From Anthostomella pinea (taxonomy: Eukaryota; Ascomycota; Sordariomycetes; Xylariales; Xylariaceae): DNA of 64,000 nucleotides. The stretch lies in assembly GCA_963556695.1 (NCBI GenBank), contig CAUWAG010000003.1:3658001-3722000 (forward strand), read 5' to 3'. The translations under genes and the position numbers were made by a program. Positions 1 to 11,039 of the stretch are shown here, piece after piece. How positions within the stretch are numbered: position 1 is the first letter of the stretch; each line of letters starts with the position of its first letter. The notes beneath the pieces are model-generated. The model searched no databases and had not been told where the DNA came from. It saw only the letters and a program-made list of their open reading frames with translations.

Positions 1-1218
1 CAGAGTACTGGGTTGCTTGCGATACGTGGGCTTGATAGGCTCGTCGTCTGACTCTGATGCAGTCTCGTCTTCCTCAGTGGGGAGAGTCCGAGAAGATTGA
101 CTCGCCGAATGGTCTTGAGTGACTTTCTTGGTGCCGCCAAGCGCCCCGATGAGCGACCGAGGCTTTTCTTGCGATGGAGCCGGATGACTATCAGGAACAA
201 CTTCACTGCTATCGTCATCCGTCATGTCACCGTCGGATGCAATCTGGTTTGGATCATTTCGGGTAAAATGCCTAGACTGTAGATGCGGTGGTGTGGCCTG
301 TACTTGAAAGTCGTCGTCATCCCTGGCGGCGGAAGGCTTCGAATGGGTTGGCGGGGACTCCTGTATTCCTGTTGGCTCCTGTGTCTTCCGAGGTTTGACA
401 GCTTCATTGTTATTGGACCCAAGCTTCGTCCACCAGTCGTTGAGCTGGTCGGAAGCGCCAACCCCCAAGTCTGTATCACGTTCCAGTCCCGCATTCCCGA
501 AGACGCTCTGGATTAGAGTTGTGACGTCTTGTGGGTCGGTCTGACTGACGCTCTGTTGCGCTCTCCAGTCGTCTTCGTGAAAGGGTGCTAGTCCCTTCAC
601 TTTGGCCTCTGCTGCTGCCCTCGTGACACTGTGCCTCCCCGAAAATGCATTGAAGACCTGCTCCAGGCCTATATGGCTTGCCTCTAGCTTATCTACCAGT
701 TTTGTGATGATGGCATCTTTCTCCCGGAGCCTGCCCATGAGATCTTCAGCCTCCCGGTTCTGTGCATGATGTCCTTGAACCAGTGGGAGCACAAGTTCCG
801 AGGCAAGCGAAGCCGGCTGACACTTGGTCAGGTACACAGGCCACTTGAGGGGCTTGAGCGGCTTCGGAAGCACGCAGGTGATGTGTAGAGTTAGCCCGCC
901 CTCGGAGTCGGGCGTTGGGGAGGCGCGCAAGCTGAGGCTGGTCAAGTGGTGATCTGGTGAGGCGGGGTCCAAGGCTGCCCCAAGCTTGGACAGGAACACG
1001 GCCCACTGTGCTGGATCAGCGTCACTGAGGTCGATGCTCGTGTTTTCCTCCAGGCTTCGCCAGAGGATGGCCCTGCGATCGAGCGACTCGACCCATATGT
1101 TAGCGAGGTCGGTCATGTGGAGCGTGTACGACGAAGACGCGAATCGCGGGGATATGAGCAATGTCGGCAGATCGGGGAATGCCGGCAGCGGTAGCCATCT
1201 CGTAGCTGGCGGCACCAT
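1..1218 (-). CDS. XLF/Nej1-type non-homologous end-joining factor (3' end outside window)
   Basis: The minus strand from an ATG at 1218 stays open for 406 codons and runs off the left edge, so the C-terminus is missing. The N-terminal part fits the XLF/Cernunnos (NHEJ1, yeast Nej1) head: a W-x-PLP start near residue 8, the TLHMTDLANIWVESLDRR segment near residues 37-55 (equivalent to the L-x-SDL-x-x-W-x-E block of XLF), and an SLEENTSID block typical of filamentous fungi. Next come a beta-strand region ending in KPLKWPVYL, a probable coiled-coil stalk (about residues 150-200), and a long acidic, serine-rich, disordered tail. Known role of the family: nuclear stimulation of ligase IV-XRCC4 double-strand break joining. 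No intron is needed. The ATG follows TTTTGCAG, so an upstream exon cannot be excluded. Assignment is by motif recognition only. Confidence 0.85.
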   Translation of the reverse strand, partial: MVPPATRWLPLPAFPDLPTLLISPRFASSSYTLHMTDLANIWVESLDRRAILWRSLEENTSIDLSDADPAQWAVFLSKLGAALDPASPDHHLTSLSLRASPTPDSEGGLTLHITCVLPKPLKPLKWPVYLTKCQPASLASELVLPLVQGHHAQNREAEDLMGRLREKDAIITKLVDKLEASHIGLEQVFNAFSGRHSVTRAAAEAKVKGLAPFHEDDWRAQQSVSQTDPQDVTTLIQSVFGNAGLERDTDLGVGASDQLNDWWTKLGSNNNEAVKPRKTQEPTGIQESPPTHSKPSAARDDDDFQVQATPPHLQSRHFTRNDPNQIASDGDMTDDDSSEVVPDSHPAPSQEKPRSLIGALGGTKKVTQDHSASQSSRTLPTEEDETASESDDEPIKPTYRKQPSTL

Positions 1219-2366
1219 GCTGCAAAATGGAAATGCATGAAATGGTGAAGAGACTGGAGAAAAGCGCGTCACCCCCGGGGCGCGGAAAAGGAGGTTGTAG
1301 TGAGAGGTAGTGAGTGACGCAGGTGGCAATGGAATGGTTCAAATTCCATCTCGAAGCTCTGAGATGAGACGATGAGACGCGCCTGCCTCACAGTGCGGCG
1401 TGGCTGTAGCCTAAGCCTCGCACTGTCACTGCCACGTGCAGCCATAATGGCCCCACTTCCTTTTCCCCTTTCCCCCCTTTCCCCCCTTTTCCCCATTCGA
1501 CAAGCATCTTTTCAAATTAAGGTACGTCTTTCTGTCTTTCTTGGGCGTACGTGGGGTTTCTTCTCAAATAGCTAGACATCCAGTCTTTCTTCAGTGTTAC
1601 TTGATGCAGCTACCATACGCCCTCGTTCTTTCTGCCGTGAACTATTCCCCCGGCCCCGAACGTCCCCCGTGCCTTTAGCAGTACGAATCTGCTCCTGCGT
1701 TCATTTGCAAGACTGGGGGCCAAGACTGGGGCCAGTAGACGCGCCTTTTTAAATACCACCACGTATCCAGGCGTGATACAGATGAGCTTCGGGGCAGTGG
1801 GCAGTGGGCATCATCGGCCTGTCGTTTGGGGTTGCAGTAACACCGAACACGGCAACGGAAGGTCGAGGCATGAGTAGGCTACGTACAGGTTCCAACTCTG
1901 CTATGTGAGGTCCACGAGATGAGTAGACGTCCTTTATTGGGCTTAACTGTCTATCACATTACCATCTTGGGCATCTACCTGTGCACCTCATAATCAAGCT
2001 TGTCTGCATGGGTACGACGGCATCCCTGGTGTCTCTAGCGATTCCGAGATACCACGCTTTCTTGCATCATTAATGACGATCGCCGACACCTGTAGCTTGG
2101 ATCACAACCGGCGGGTACATGCCGCCTGTGTACAACCCCAGGCACGCATACATAGAAGCTCAAGCCACTGGTGTAGATAAGCTATATTTATCCAAATCAG
2201 ATGCCGACAACAAGCTTGGTGCCGCTAACAACCTGCACCAGCTACAGGCCGTCCTCGATGTCCCAGATAAACGGTCAACCAGCCTGTAAAGTACAATCAT
2301 TGACAGGCGTATAACCAACTCCGCACCCCTTCCCCAGCGCGGTCCAGGCAGCCTGGACAGCACCGC
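1219..2366. other. Intergenic region, no gene recognised
   Basis: This is the upstream region of the XLF-type gene and the downstream region of the small secreted protein gene. It holds a strong pyrimidine tract on the plus strand at about 1456-1494 (runs of C and T), of the kind common in fungal promoters. Short open frames on both strands show no recognisable domain. Confidence 0.6.
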
Positions 2367-2777
2367 CTAGCAACCATTAGCCCTATAGTGCGTCCATTTG
2401 TTGTCCCAGCCAATCATGCATCCATCTTCACCCTGTGTTCTTGCCACGTCGTTGCCGTCGAACTCAAAGGGGTTGTTTCCATATCTACAATCGTAATGGC
2501 TGCGGAACATCGAGACCTGGCAACCACTGCCGGTGAGGATCTCGGAGACAAACATGCTCCTGAATTCGGACGTATACGCCGGGAGCGACGTGCAATCCTT
2601 GTCCCCTTCCCCGTGGATGTACATGTTTGGCGTTCCCTCGCACCCGCTACTGGGGATGCCATCGAGCACCTCCCTATCGGGGAATCCGGTCACGGCCCAT
2701 GGATCGGCGGTCACGGTAGGTGCGGCGAAGAAGGCGGAAAGAGCGCACAGGGTCAGGGTATTCGTTGTAAGAAACAT
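2367..2777 (-). CDS. Small secreted cysteine-rich protein (candidate effector)
   Basis: The 136-residue product starts with a classical signal peptide: about 24 hydrophobic residues after MFLTT, ending in an alanine/threonine-rich stretch before DPWAV. The mature part of about 112 residues has six cysteines, in the contexts SSGC, KDC, SGCQ, YDCR, DGC and a C-terminal NGC, enough for three disulfides. An upstream in-frame ATG at 2882 would add 35 residues including a run of eight asparagines from an AAC microsatellite; the internal ATG is preferred because it places the signal peptide at the N-terminus. No domain was recognised. Size, secretion and cysteine number fit fungal effector-like proteins, but function is unknown. 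Confidence 0.65.
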   Translation of the reverse strand: MFLTTNTLTLCALSAFFAAPTVTADPWAVTGFPDREVLDGIPSSGCEGTPNMYIHGEGDKDCTSLPAYTSEFRSMFVSEILTGSGCQVSMFRSHYDCRYGNNPFEFDGNDVARTQGEDGCMIGWDNKWTHYRANGC

Positions 2778-2817
2778 TTCGATCGTCGTATTTGTTGAAA
2801 TGGCTATCGATATTGAG

Positions 2818-2842
2818 TTGTTGTTGTTGTTGTTGTTGTTGT
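2818..2842. repeat. TTG/CAA trinucleotide microsatellite
   Basis: About eight uninterrupted TTG units lie just upstream of the secreted-protein ATG. On the minus strand they would read as polyasparagine if the upstream ATG were used. Confidence 0.85.
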
Positions 2843-3209
2843 AGCATTTAACGCCGGGGGGACTGCCGCGTAGCGGCGTCAACCAGGCGCTCCAAGAGGC
2901 CGCTCAGGCGTGCTAGGCTAGGTCTTCTATGTACATACACTGCCCATCTAGCAGGTCAAGTCCGTAAACAGCCACCACACTTAAGCAGCGGATCACACCG
3001 TGTCCCCCCTCCTCCGGGTGAGGGGAAGTATCGGCTGGGGTCCCAAATGTTCAGTTTTCAGGGCGCAACGCCAGGTTCAGTGCTCTTAGAGCTTACAATA
3101 GGTGCCGCGACATGCCGCAGTGGTTCTTACGCGCCCCGTGAGACATTAAAAAGGAAAGATGGAAAGATAAAACCCCCAGACGCCATAACAGAAGGAAAGA
3201 ATGAGTATG

Positions 3210-3905
3210 CCCTCAGCGAAGAGGGCAGATATTGCCATAAAAGTCGGTAACTACGAGTAGGTCCATGTACTCCTGTGAGATAGTCATAAGTTCGTTTAGA
3301 TACTCGAGCCTGGCTCTGAGCTCCGGCCGGGATGCCGGGGCCCTTGGCCAGACCATATACCGTGCCAAAGTCTTCCGGCAGTGGATGAAGTGCGTTGGAG
3401 TCTTGCTCCGGCCGCACGAGCAATCGAGGACGGCGTCCTGATATTTGAACTTGACATGATACCAAGAGAAGTCGCCATGCCCTGAACAGATAGCGAGGAA
3501 GCGGTGTAATGATGGCCTATTAAGTACCTGCAGCTCCTCATAACAGCGCAATTTGTACTTCAGGTCCCAGTATTTGTAGCGGGCCGACAGCTTAATCTGG
3601 GCCTTGGTCCATCACATGTCGCGCGAGACTTCGAGTTTAAGTCTCGCCTCTGCTTTAATGCTGTACGCCGTCGGCGTACAGTCAGAGTCGACATTGGAGA
3701 GCTTAGAGCCGGCCTTAGCCAGCTTGTCTGCCAGTTCATTGCCCTCAACGGCGCAGTGCCCCGGACACCACTTGATGTTGACATTACGGACTTCAGCCTC
3801 GGCGTGGAACTTCAGGTAGGCCCACTGGCAGGACACCGTGGCATTGCCGCAGAGCCCCCAGATCGCTCCTGTGTTGTCCACGCACACCCAGATCCTACAG
3901 CCAGG
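3210..3905 (-). mobile_element. LINE fragment: RNase H and C-terminal zinc knuckle of ORF2
   Basis: The minus strand encodes the last part of a Tad-like non-LTR retrotransposon ORF2. An RNase H core is visible (IWVCVDNTGAIWGL, then KWCPGHCAVEGNELADKL with the conserved H, G-N-E and A-D). It is followed by the usual C-terminal knuckle CSCGRSKTPTHFIHC and a stop at about 3213. There is one in-frame TGA at 3612-3614. Upstream of about 3905 the similarity ends abruptly, so this is a 5'-truncated copy, the normal product of incomplete target-primed reverse transcription or of later deletion. The RNase H core matches the fragment near 10.6-10.9 kb, so both are the same family, different from the LINE at 44-50 kb. 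Confidence 0.8.
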
Positions 3906-4132
3906 CGTGAAATGCGGCGGCACCAGTAAGGGCCGCTGTATAGGGGGTAGCAAGCGAGCTGCTAGCTGTAATTTGGTTTTAGGGCGTTGGAAGCTGCCTG
4001 CCCTGCGGCCCCGTATAATCGCCGGGAGTTAGATTTGCTTGACAAAGGGATGCTTCTTGTCTACACTCCGTAGCCTGAAAACAAACCGCCATAGCGCTAT
4101 ATTAAGCGCCGCCTCCGCCGTAAGGAGGCCAG

Positions 4133-4346
4133 TGTCACGGCGAGCGTACTGAGGAGCTGGGACATGGCCGGCAGCAAGCAGCTATTACTCTATTGACGAG
4201 AATATCAAGACTAGAGAGGAAAGGAAGAGAGAGAGAGAGATAGGTACAGTGGGAGGTTGCCCCTTTAATGGGATCCTCTGGTCAGATCCTTCCCCTATTG
4301 GGAAGTATCCGCTTGTCATGTGGGAAGGTCTGTGCAGGCCGTCACA
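4133..4346 (-). repeat. LTR copy A (about 214 bp), reverse orientation
   Basis: The same roughly 214-bp sequence occurs three times in the window (also 17492-17705 and 57249-57473). In element orientation it starts TGTGACGGCC and ends GTGACA, so it has the TG...CA ends of LTRs, with an internal pyrimidine tract (TCTCTCTCTCTTCC). A related sequence at 20097-20302 has a perfect 5-bp target duplication, which supports the LTR reading. Flanks here (GCCAG before, TCACC after) are not duplicated. It lies 65 bp upstream of the kinase-like gene. A TIR element is a weaker alternative, because the ends are also imperfect inverted repeats. Confidence 0.75.
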
Positions 4347-4411
4347 TCACCCCTTCACGATTACAGCATTTATATGCCAGGCAAGTAGCATCAATGCTTT
4401 AAGCATACGCA

Positions 4412-6742
4412 ATGGACGACTCACATAAGTTACTTGAGCTGCAGAGGCGCCTAGCACTGGCAGAAGAACGCGCGGAAGAGGCAGAACGTCAACAACAAGA
4501 AGAGAGACGACGCGCCGAGGAGGCGGAACGTCATCAAGAGGAAGAGAGACGACGCGCCGAGGAGGCGGAAGAGCAGACGCGAAATACAACATTGAACGAA
4601 TACATCGCAGCGAGCCATCATTTAGTCTTCGGCCACTTTACCATTGAAACTAACACAGACCGCACCTCAAAGGGTTCCATTACCAATCCACGCAACAAGC
4701 TTTGCCCAACCAACCTCCGACCATGGTCGGACTTTTTAGACCATCAGCGCACCACCCTGGGAATCCTTTATAACACATTTCTTACCAACGAGCGGCGTTT
4801 CGAGTCCCGGAGTGTTCTGTACGGCCTGGGTCAAAGAATCTCCAATCGGCGGATATCAAACGAGAAGGCTCTCGAGTACTTTTTACACACCAGTGTCGAA
4901 GACCCGGTGCGACTGGTTGTGGACCAGTTGAAGGCGGTGGAGGAGGTCAGGCGTGCATTTGGAATCGGAGATGGCATCGTCTTTGAAAACCACCCCAACG
5001 CGCTTAGTGATATCGCCGATGAGGTCCGGCAAGCCGCAACGACACTGCCGCAGACACCAGACCAAGGACGGGGTCCTAGTCAGATCCGGCCTGGTCAGAT
5101 CTGCGTGCACAGGTCTGATGAGCGCCCACAAGAGCGCACCATGCCGTACGTTTCCGAATACAAGGCTCCGCACAAGCTTACCGCCCCCCATCTTCGCGTC
5201 GGCCTGCGTCCCATGGATATCTACAAGGAGGTCGTGAACCGGAAGACGATTCCCACTGCCGCCGACCCTGAAGGCCGGTTCCAGTATCATTCGGAAAGGC
5301 TGACCGCCTCTGCTCTCACCCAGACCTACCACTACATGATCGAGGGTGGGCTTGAATACGGCCTGCTTACCACAGGCGAGGCCATTGTGTTCCTCAAGGT
5401 GGACTGGCAAGATCCCGAAACGCTATATTATCACCTGGCTGAACCTGGCCCCGAGGTTGCAGATCATCCGACTGATTTTCATTCTTGCACGGCAGTTGGT
5501 TAGTACCTGGCATTCAGCCTGACGGCTCTCGGTGCGCCAGGGGAGGCCCGCACCCACCGGCAGAACGAGCGTGAACAGGCAATTAGAGGTCTCAAAAGAT
5601 GGGCTGAAGACTTTGAAACCACGTTGCGATCCATTCCAAAAGACGAGCGCCTGCTGCCAACGGGCTCATCGTACGCACCTGAGACATATGCGAGTGTCAG
5701 TCGGTCACCGCACCTTCTCCGGGACAAACCTAACCGTCGGCGTGTCGAAAGGGATGGCCGTGTTGATCAGCCCAGGCCGAGAGACCAGAGAGAATCGTCT
5801 GACGATGAGTCGCAGCCCCGGATGCCAGAAACCCCGACTCCGACCGAGCCGCGTCGTGGTCAAGGTCCACAGGGTCAAGGACAGGTGACTCGGCGCAGTA
5901 GGCAAAACTTGGCTCGGCGGCCTCGAGGAGGCGGCGAACAGGCCCGAGGATATTGCACCCAACTATGTCTCCTCGGGATGGTCAGGGGTGCTCCATTGGA
6001 CAAGCAGTGCCCCAACGCGGCGCTTCACCAGCGAGGGGCACCTCGGAACTATCACCCGATCAAGCATGCCGACTTCCTTCGAATTCTCCGCGATCAGCTG
6101 AAGACGTCGCTGGACGAAGGTGTCACAAAGCTGGGGCTAGGAGGCTCGCGAGGCGTGCTGTTCCAGGTCACCCTGCTAGCATACGGGTACACCTTCGTAA
6201 GCAAGGGCACTGTGGCGGCGTTCATACCAGACCTGGAACACGAAGCGGCTGTTTACAAGCACCTTGAACAAATGCAGGGGACTACAGTGCCTATATCTCT
6301 AGGGGCCGTGGATCTCCGCAACATGGGCAAGGTGTATTATTATGATCATCGGGTCTATATCGAGTATATGATGTTCCTCTCATGGGGCGGCAACACAATC
6401 GACTCGTCGGTTAGCGTGGACGAAGTGCACCAATGCCTGCGTTCGATACACGAGCAGGGTGTTGTTCACGGCGATGTGCGGTGGGCAAATGTGCTATTTA
6501 ATCCCGCCACAGACGGAGTAATGATGATTGATTTCGAACGAGCATCAATTGTGAAGCCGCCCCGAAGCCCGCTCAGTCAGGTAGTACTGAATAAGCGGCC
6601 ATGGGACCACGGAAAGGATAAGGAGAAGAAGAGCATGATGCCTTTTAACTCCAATCAAGTGGGGTTTCAGGACGATATCCTGGCAGTGAATACGGCGTTC
6701 TCGGGATGCGCGGGTTATTCATGTAAATTTCTAAAGACCTAA
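4412..6742 (+). pseudogene. Fungal kinase-like protein with one in-frame amber codon
   Basis: A single frame of 777 codons is interrupted only by TAG at 5501-5503. The first part starts with a charged coiled coil (about residues 7-55, repeats of EEAER/EERRR), followed by a conserved fungal domain (HHLVFGHFT, ITNPRNKLCPTNLRPWSDFL, VSEYKAPHKLTAPHLR, YEVNRKTIPT-like block, YHYMIEGGLEYGLLTTGEA). After the stop the frame continues through an acidic linker to a protein-kinase-like fold: GGSRGVLFQVT, EHEAAVYKHL, the catalytic-loop-like VVHGDVRWANVLF near residue 690 and MMIDFERA in place of D-F-G. The H-x-D-x-x-x-x-N pattern and the metal-binding D are kept. I recognise this as a widespread fungal family sometimes mislabelled as an M41/FtsH metalloprotease; it has no protease motif. 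Other members carry glutamine at the stop position, so CAG-to-TAG is likely. It may be a pseudogene, or read through. Confidence 0.7.
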
Positions 6743-7125
6743 TTGTTAAGTCTTGCGAACTAACACCAGCACATATTGCAAGGCATACATCTAGGTATTG
6801 CTCTATCCATTGCTACGAACAATCCTTGCAATGTACGTGTTTGTCGGCGTGTGCAGGGCTCTACCCAAACGATCTAATAATGCCTATCATCCAGGCAGCC
6901 TAGGTTGTGGCTAGATGTATGGCTCAGTGAAACCATATCGATCTCGTCCACTAGCCGCGGCGCTGCCATAATGCGCGCCTATCAACGACGAGCCTCACAA
7001 AAGCAACTATTTTTCTTGGCGCCCCGCTGTTAGGGCGCAACCTTGATATTTGCACTAAAATAGGCACTTCTCTCAGTAACTGACTATCTCTGCCAAGGCA
7101 CAAGAGAATTTTTTTCACAAGCCGG

Positions 7126-8712
7126 ATGGCACCCTTCCATGACGGGCCCCTAAATACGCCCATGGCCGTCCCAAAGACGACCACCGGCGGCATGCTTAAA
7201 TCCCCGGCCCCTAGAAAGACATACGGCCGGGCAACTCTGAGCAGGCTCCGCCAGGCACTGCTTGACAACATCAGCAGCAGCCTGTCACAGGTCTCTGAGG
7301 CTGACTTTACCGTTATTTCCCCTCTAAAAGGAAAATCCTGAAATATTAATGATAATAGCACCACTAGAATGAAACGACCTCAATTGAATAAAATCTCGAC
7401 AGACCAAACCATTACACGCGATATAAGGAGTAAAACTTCCTCCTCAGAGTGCCAGGACCAAGTTGCCAGAATACTGGCTAAAGACAAGCACCTTTATGAA
7501 ACCAGGATAATAATGTTTCAAGAGTGTGCTATAGTGGTTGATAAGACACTTAAGAAAGCTGGAACCGAACTATACTCTCATGCCAAAGAGTTCAGCGCTT
7601 TCTTCTCTAAATGTCTGAACGAGTGGCTAGAAACCCGAGATCTGTCCAAAAGAAAGACCATCCCTGGGGGGATAGGGATGGTAAAGCCCACCATGACCTT
7701 TGCCCAAGCTGTCTCCTCTAGCTAACAACAGCATCTACAGACAGTCAACATTACCATAAAGAAAACACAGCCTGGCGCCCGCATTACTACCAATCAACTA
7801 AAGAAGAAACAGGATAATCTCCGGGTCTTTGTCCGCATGGATAATAGCCACCTAAAGCCTTACGGAATAAAGTCTACACTAAACAGAAGACTTGAGCTCC
7901 ACCCTTAAGAGCTTAGAGAAGTGACCCGGTGCCCCTCTGGATTTACCTTACACCCAAGGGACAAGCCAACTCAGGCTAAGCTCCTGGCCTTCCAAAAAGA
8001 AATCACTGATATTCTTAAGGCAGAAAAGATCGAGACCCACACGGTCTGGTATCACTATAAGGTCGATAGATGCCCAAGAAAGGTTATCAGTGCGGAAGGA
8101 TTGACAATCAACATTACCGACATTACCAATATTGCTGTTACTGATGAAATTAAAGCCTAAACAGGTGACAGACCTTTAAGGTGCATACTCTTAAAGAACA
8201 CAGCTGATTCTGATCTAGAGACCACATGGGTGATCTCTCTGCCCTGTACAGCAAAGAAACCATTCACGCTTTTTGCTCACTTAATGACCTCAAGGCATAT
8301 TCAATACTCCCCTAAGGTTCACCAATGTGCGAGCTGCTTCAGATACTATAGTAGGAATTACCGATGTGAAAAGCAAGTATGTGTACGTTGCGCCAGTACA
8401 GTACACCAGGGGGAGTGCGAAAAACCAATCCCAAAGTGTGTCAACTGCAAAGGACCTCATGCTGCCAACTTCGACAAATGCCCTGCACGCCCCAAGATTG
8501 TGAAAGGCATCATCCACAAGCACACATAGAAACAAATCCAGGAAATAAGGCTGGCTGGAGAAAGAACCAGATCTAAGGCCTTTAATAAAATAGGCAAAAA
8601 CCAAGCTAGGTCAACACCCAATAATAATAACAAAGACATCACAATGCAAATCGACACAACAGATACAACTCATCCTAGAGATGCCGATACCATTATTGTC
8701 AGTCAATGTTAA
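7126..8712 (+). pseudogene. LINE copy 1 ORF1 (gag-like, CCHC), broken
   Basis: Starts at the same ATG context as ORF1 of copy 2 and remains alignable to it throughout. In-frame stops occur after residues 71 (TGA near 7339), at about 7723, near 7906, 8158, 8179 and 8527. The last third still shows the cysteine knuckles (C-x2-C...C-x2-C of the QCASCF, VRCAST and VNCKGPHAANFDKC segments) that bind nucleic acid in LINE ORF1 proteins. It ends overlapping the ORF2 start, as in copy 2. Not expected to be functional. Confidence 0.85.
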
Positions 8713-10459
8713 GTACATCAAACAGAACACATCGATACGGGCATCTAGTCATCCATTCTGTGAATACAGCAAGAGGACAAAAGAGTACAGGCCCTACAGA
8801 GTTAGCCATCAACCTGGCTGACTACAAAGGAGAACAAGCAGACATTATTCTGATGCAAGAGCCCTGGGTTGGCATACCACCAGGCAGGAGAATGGGAGTA
8901 AAGACACACCCCAATTACGATATATACTCCCCAGTGGATTCCTGGGACAGCGACAGTACACGGCCCAGATCTCTCATCTATGTGAGAAAATACCTTCAAG
9001 CGGATCAACTTCGGCCCTATGCTACACGAGACATCACCTGGGTCAAGGTACAAGGCATTACATTTGCCAGTGTCTACTGGCCATATGACAACCCACAGGA
9101 AGTGGATGATATTCTGGAAGTATGGACTCCACCTTTTGGCTGCGTTATAGCTGGAGATTTCAATGCTGACGACACATCCTGGGACTCGAGCAATCCAGGA
9201 TATCATAGTGGTGTCATACTTGCACAGACTATGGCAGACCACGGACTGGATCTGATTTCTGAACCAGATGTTCCAATACATGATGACGGAAATGTACTAG
9301 ATCTGGTGTTCTCAGATGTCCCCATGGCTAAAGCCTCAGTCAATGATGCACTTCAATACACCTCAGATCATGAGACATTACGAATAGTCATTCTAATTCA
9401 GGGAGATCTGGACCGAATCCCTAAGGCCAATCATTGGATAGTACCGGACGATAAACTATAAGAGCTGACAGATAATGTCTAAACCAGGATTCATGAGCTC
9501 TCCCAGCTGGGTGTATCCCCTGGCCAGGTGGATACCTTTACACAGAGCTTGATCAACATGATCCAAGGCTGTATCAGGATAGTGAGCAAAAAGCCCCGGC
9601 AATCTAGGCTCACTGCTTGTTAAAATGATGACTATAAAGCAGCTATTCAGACATACAGGGCCCTTTCTAAACAGACTACAAGCCAAGAAGGGCGGAATTC
9701 AGCCCGACAGGAATTTTGCCGCGTGGTTTGGAAAGCTAGGAGAGAATACTGACAGACTCTAATCAATTCAGCAACTGAGCCAAAGGACCTATACAGAATC
9801 GTCTCTTGGCACAAGCTATCAACAGGATTGCGTTCCCCCCTAATCATCATAAGAGACCAAATATTCGAATCACAAAAGAGCAAGGCAAATGCATTACGCT
9901 CAGCCACGCTTGAACAAAGTACCTCAGACAACGATATCATCGACCCCTGGTCCGCTCAGATCATACAACCCAAGCCATACATCCCCCTTGAATACCACGT
10001 CGGACTGGAAGAGGCTGAAGGGTGCACTTTAGGAACCAAGAGCAACTCCCCGGGAGTAGATACCCTCACAGTACGGATTCTGAAAGCTTGCTGGCCAGTC
10101 ATTGGTGAACATATCAGAGCCCTTTTCCAGACCTGTCTACTGATTGGACACCACCCTAAACCATTCAAAGTAGCTGAGGTGGTGATGATCCCAAAACCAG
10201 GAAAGAAAGACTATTCCAATCCCAGGGCCTACAGACCAATATCGCTACTGTCATGTCTTGGCAAGGGCCTAGAACGACTCATTGCGAAAAGAATTACCTG
10301 GTTTGTTGTCAAACTTGGAATTCTAGCCCCACAACATTTTGGAGCTCTACCAAAGCGCTCTGCCACCGACTTGGTAGCTGCACTCATACACGATATTGAG
10401 CAGGCCCTCGACCAAGGCCTCGTTGCAACGGTAGTCACGTCAGATATGAAAGGGGCCTA
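8706..10459 (+). pseudogene. LINE copy 1 ORF2 (endonuclease and partial RT), broken
   Basis: The ATG overlaps the end of ORF1. The N-terminal APE-type endonuclease is readable: ILMQEPWVG with its metal-binding E, AGDFNADDTSW with the D-x-N pair, and the TSDHE motif near the end of the domain. A TAA at 9459-9461 follows PDDKL, at exactly the position where copy 2 also has TAA. More stops follow before the frame reopens at about 9830 and continues to RT block VVMIPKPGKKDYSNPRAYRP, ending at the truncation point. RT catalytic YADD, RNase H and the 3' end are absent. Confidence 0.85.
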
Positions 10460-10469
10460 CTAGAAGGTG

Positions 10470-10880
10470 CGAGCTGCCTGTGAGCGACGGGCTTGGCGCG
10501 AGATACGAGACGGGAGGAGGCCGAGGGTAAGATGTGAGGCAAGACAACCGAGAATCAGCCACCCAAGCCCCACAGTAGATACTCTATTGGTCCGCAGAGC
10601 GCCTTTGTCCTGGCAGGAGACCGCGGAGCCCCCAGATCGCTCCTGTGTTATCCACGCATACCCAGATCCGGCGCTGGCTCAGCTCCGGAGGGGCCTTGGT
10701 TACGTACTGGAGCCCTTTCCAGACGCCCACTACCTCCGTGTTGAACACGATGGAGCATGGGCCTGGGCGGCCCTCATTTGAGACGAGTAAACGCCCGCCC
10801 TGATAGACCGCATAGCCATATCCTACGCGTCCCTTATTTGATCCGTCCGAGAACACTACCACATCCTATTACGGTATTAC
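10470..10880 (-). mobile_element. LINE fragment: RNase H N-terminal part
   Basis: The minus strand reads VVVFSDGSNKGRVGYGY (RNase H D-G-S), a conserved glutamate in NTEVVGVWKGL, and IWVCVDNTGAIWGL with the third acidic residue. It matches the family of the fragment at 3.2-3.9 kb but diverges after the SAVSCQ segment. It abuts the truncated end of LINE copy 1 on the left and the pogo transposon on the right, so it has lost both ends. Confidence 0.75.
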
Positions 10881-10886
10881 ATAATA

Positions 10887-10938
10887 CCATCCCCCACCTA
10901 GTACTCGGACACCCCCACTACTCGTACAGCCAAACCCC
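10887..10938 (+). repeat. Left terminal inverted repeat of the pogo-type element
   Basis: 52 bp that match the reverse complement of 13064-13115 with a single A/G difference at the fourteenth base. Preceded by the target TA at 10885-10886. Confidence 0.93.
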
Positions 10939-11039
10939 GCATCCACCACCAAAACACCCCCTTATTCACCCACACCTAAATGAAGTCTTGTAGATCAGAA
11001 AAATTCAGCAAAATTATTATTCGATAGCGGTGGGGCTGT

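Larger units (their letters stand above)
7001..10459 (+). mobile_element. LINE copy 1 (Tad-like), 3'-truncated and decayed
   Basis: This copy matches the full-length LINE at 44112-49707 from its 5' UTR (AACTATTTTTCTTGGCGCC near 7005) through ORF1, the endonuclease and the start of the reverse transcriptase. It stops abruptly at about 10459, within the AAFDM/KGAF region of the RT, and joins unrelated LINE sequence in the opposite orientation. It carries many stops in both ORFs and many transitions relative to copy 2. The junction is not a LINE 3' end, so the copy was cut by deletion or recombination, not by normal 5' truncation. Confidence 0.9.

Noticed and set aside
2388..2844. Plus-strand frames over the small secreted protein
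   Set aside because: The minus-strand frame has a signal peptide and paired cysteines; the plus frames have neither.
4133..4346. Reading the 214-bp repeat as a MITE because its ends are imperfect inverted repeats
   Set aside because: LTR ends are often short inverted repeats too; a related copy at 20097 has a 5-bp target duplication and TG...CA ends, and no TA or other TIR-type duplication is present.
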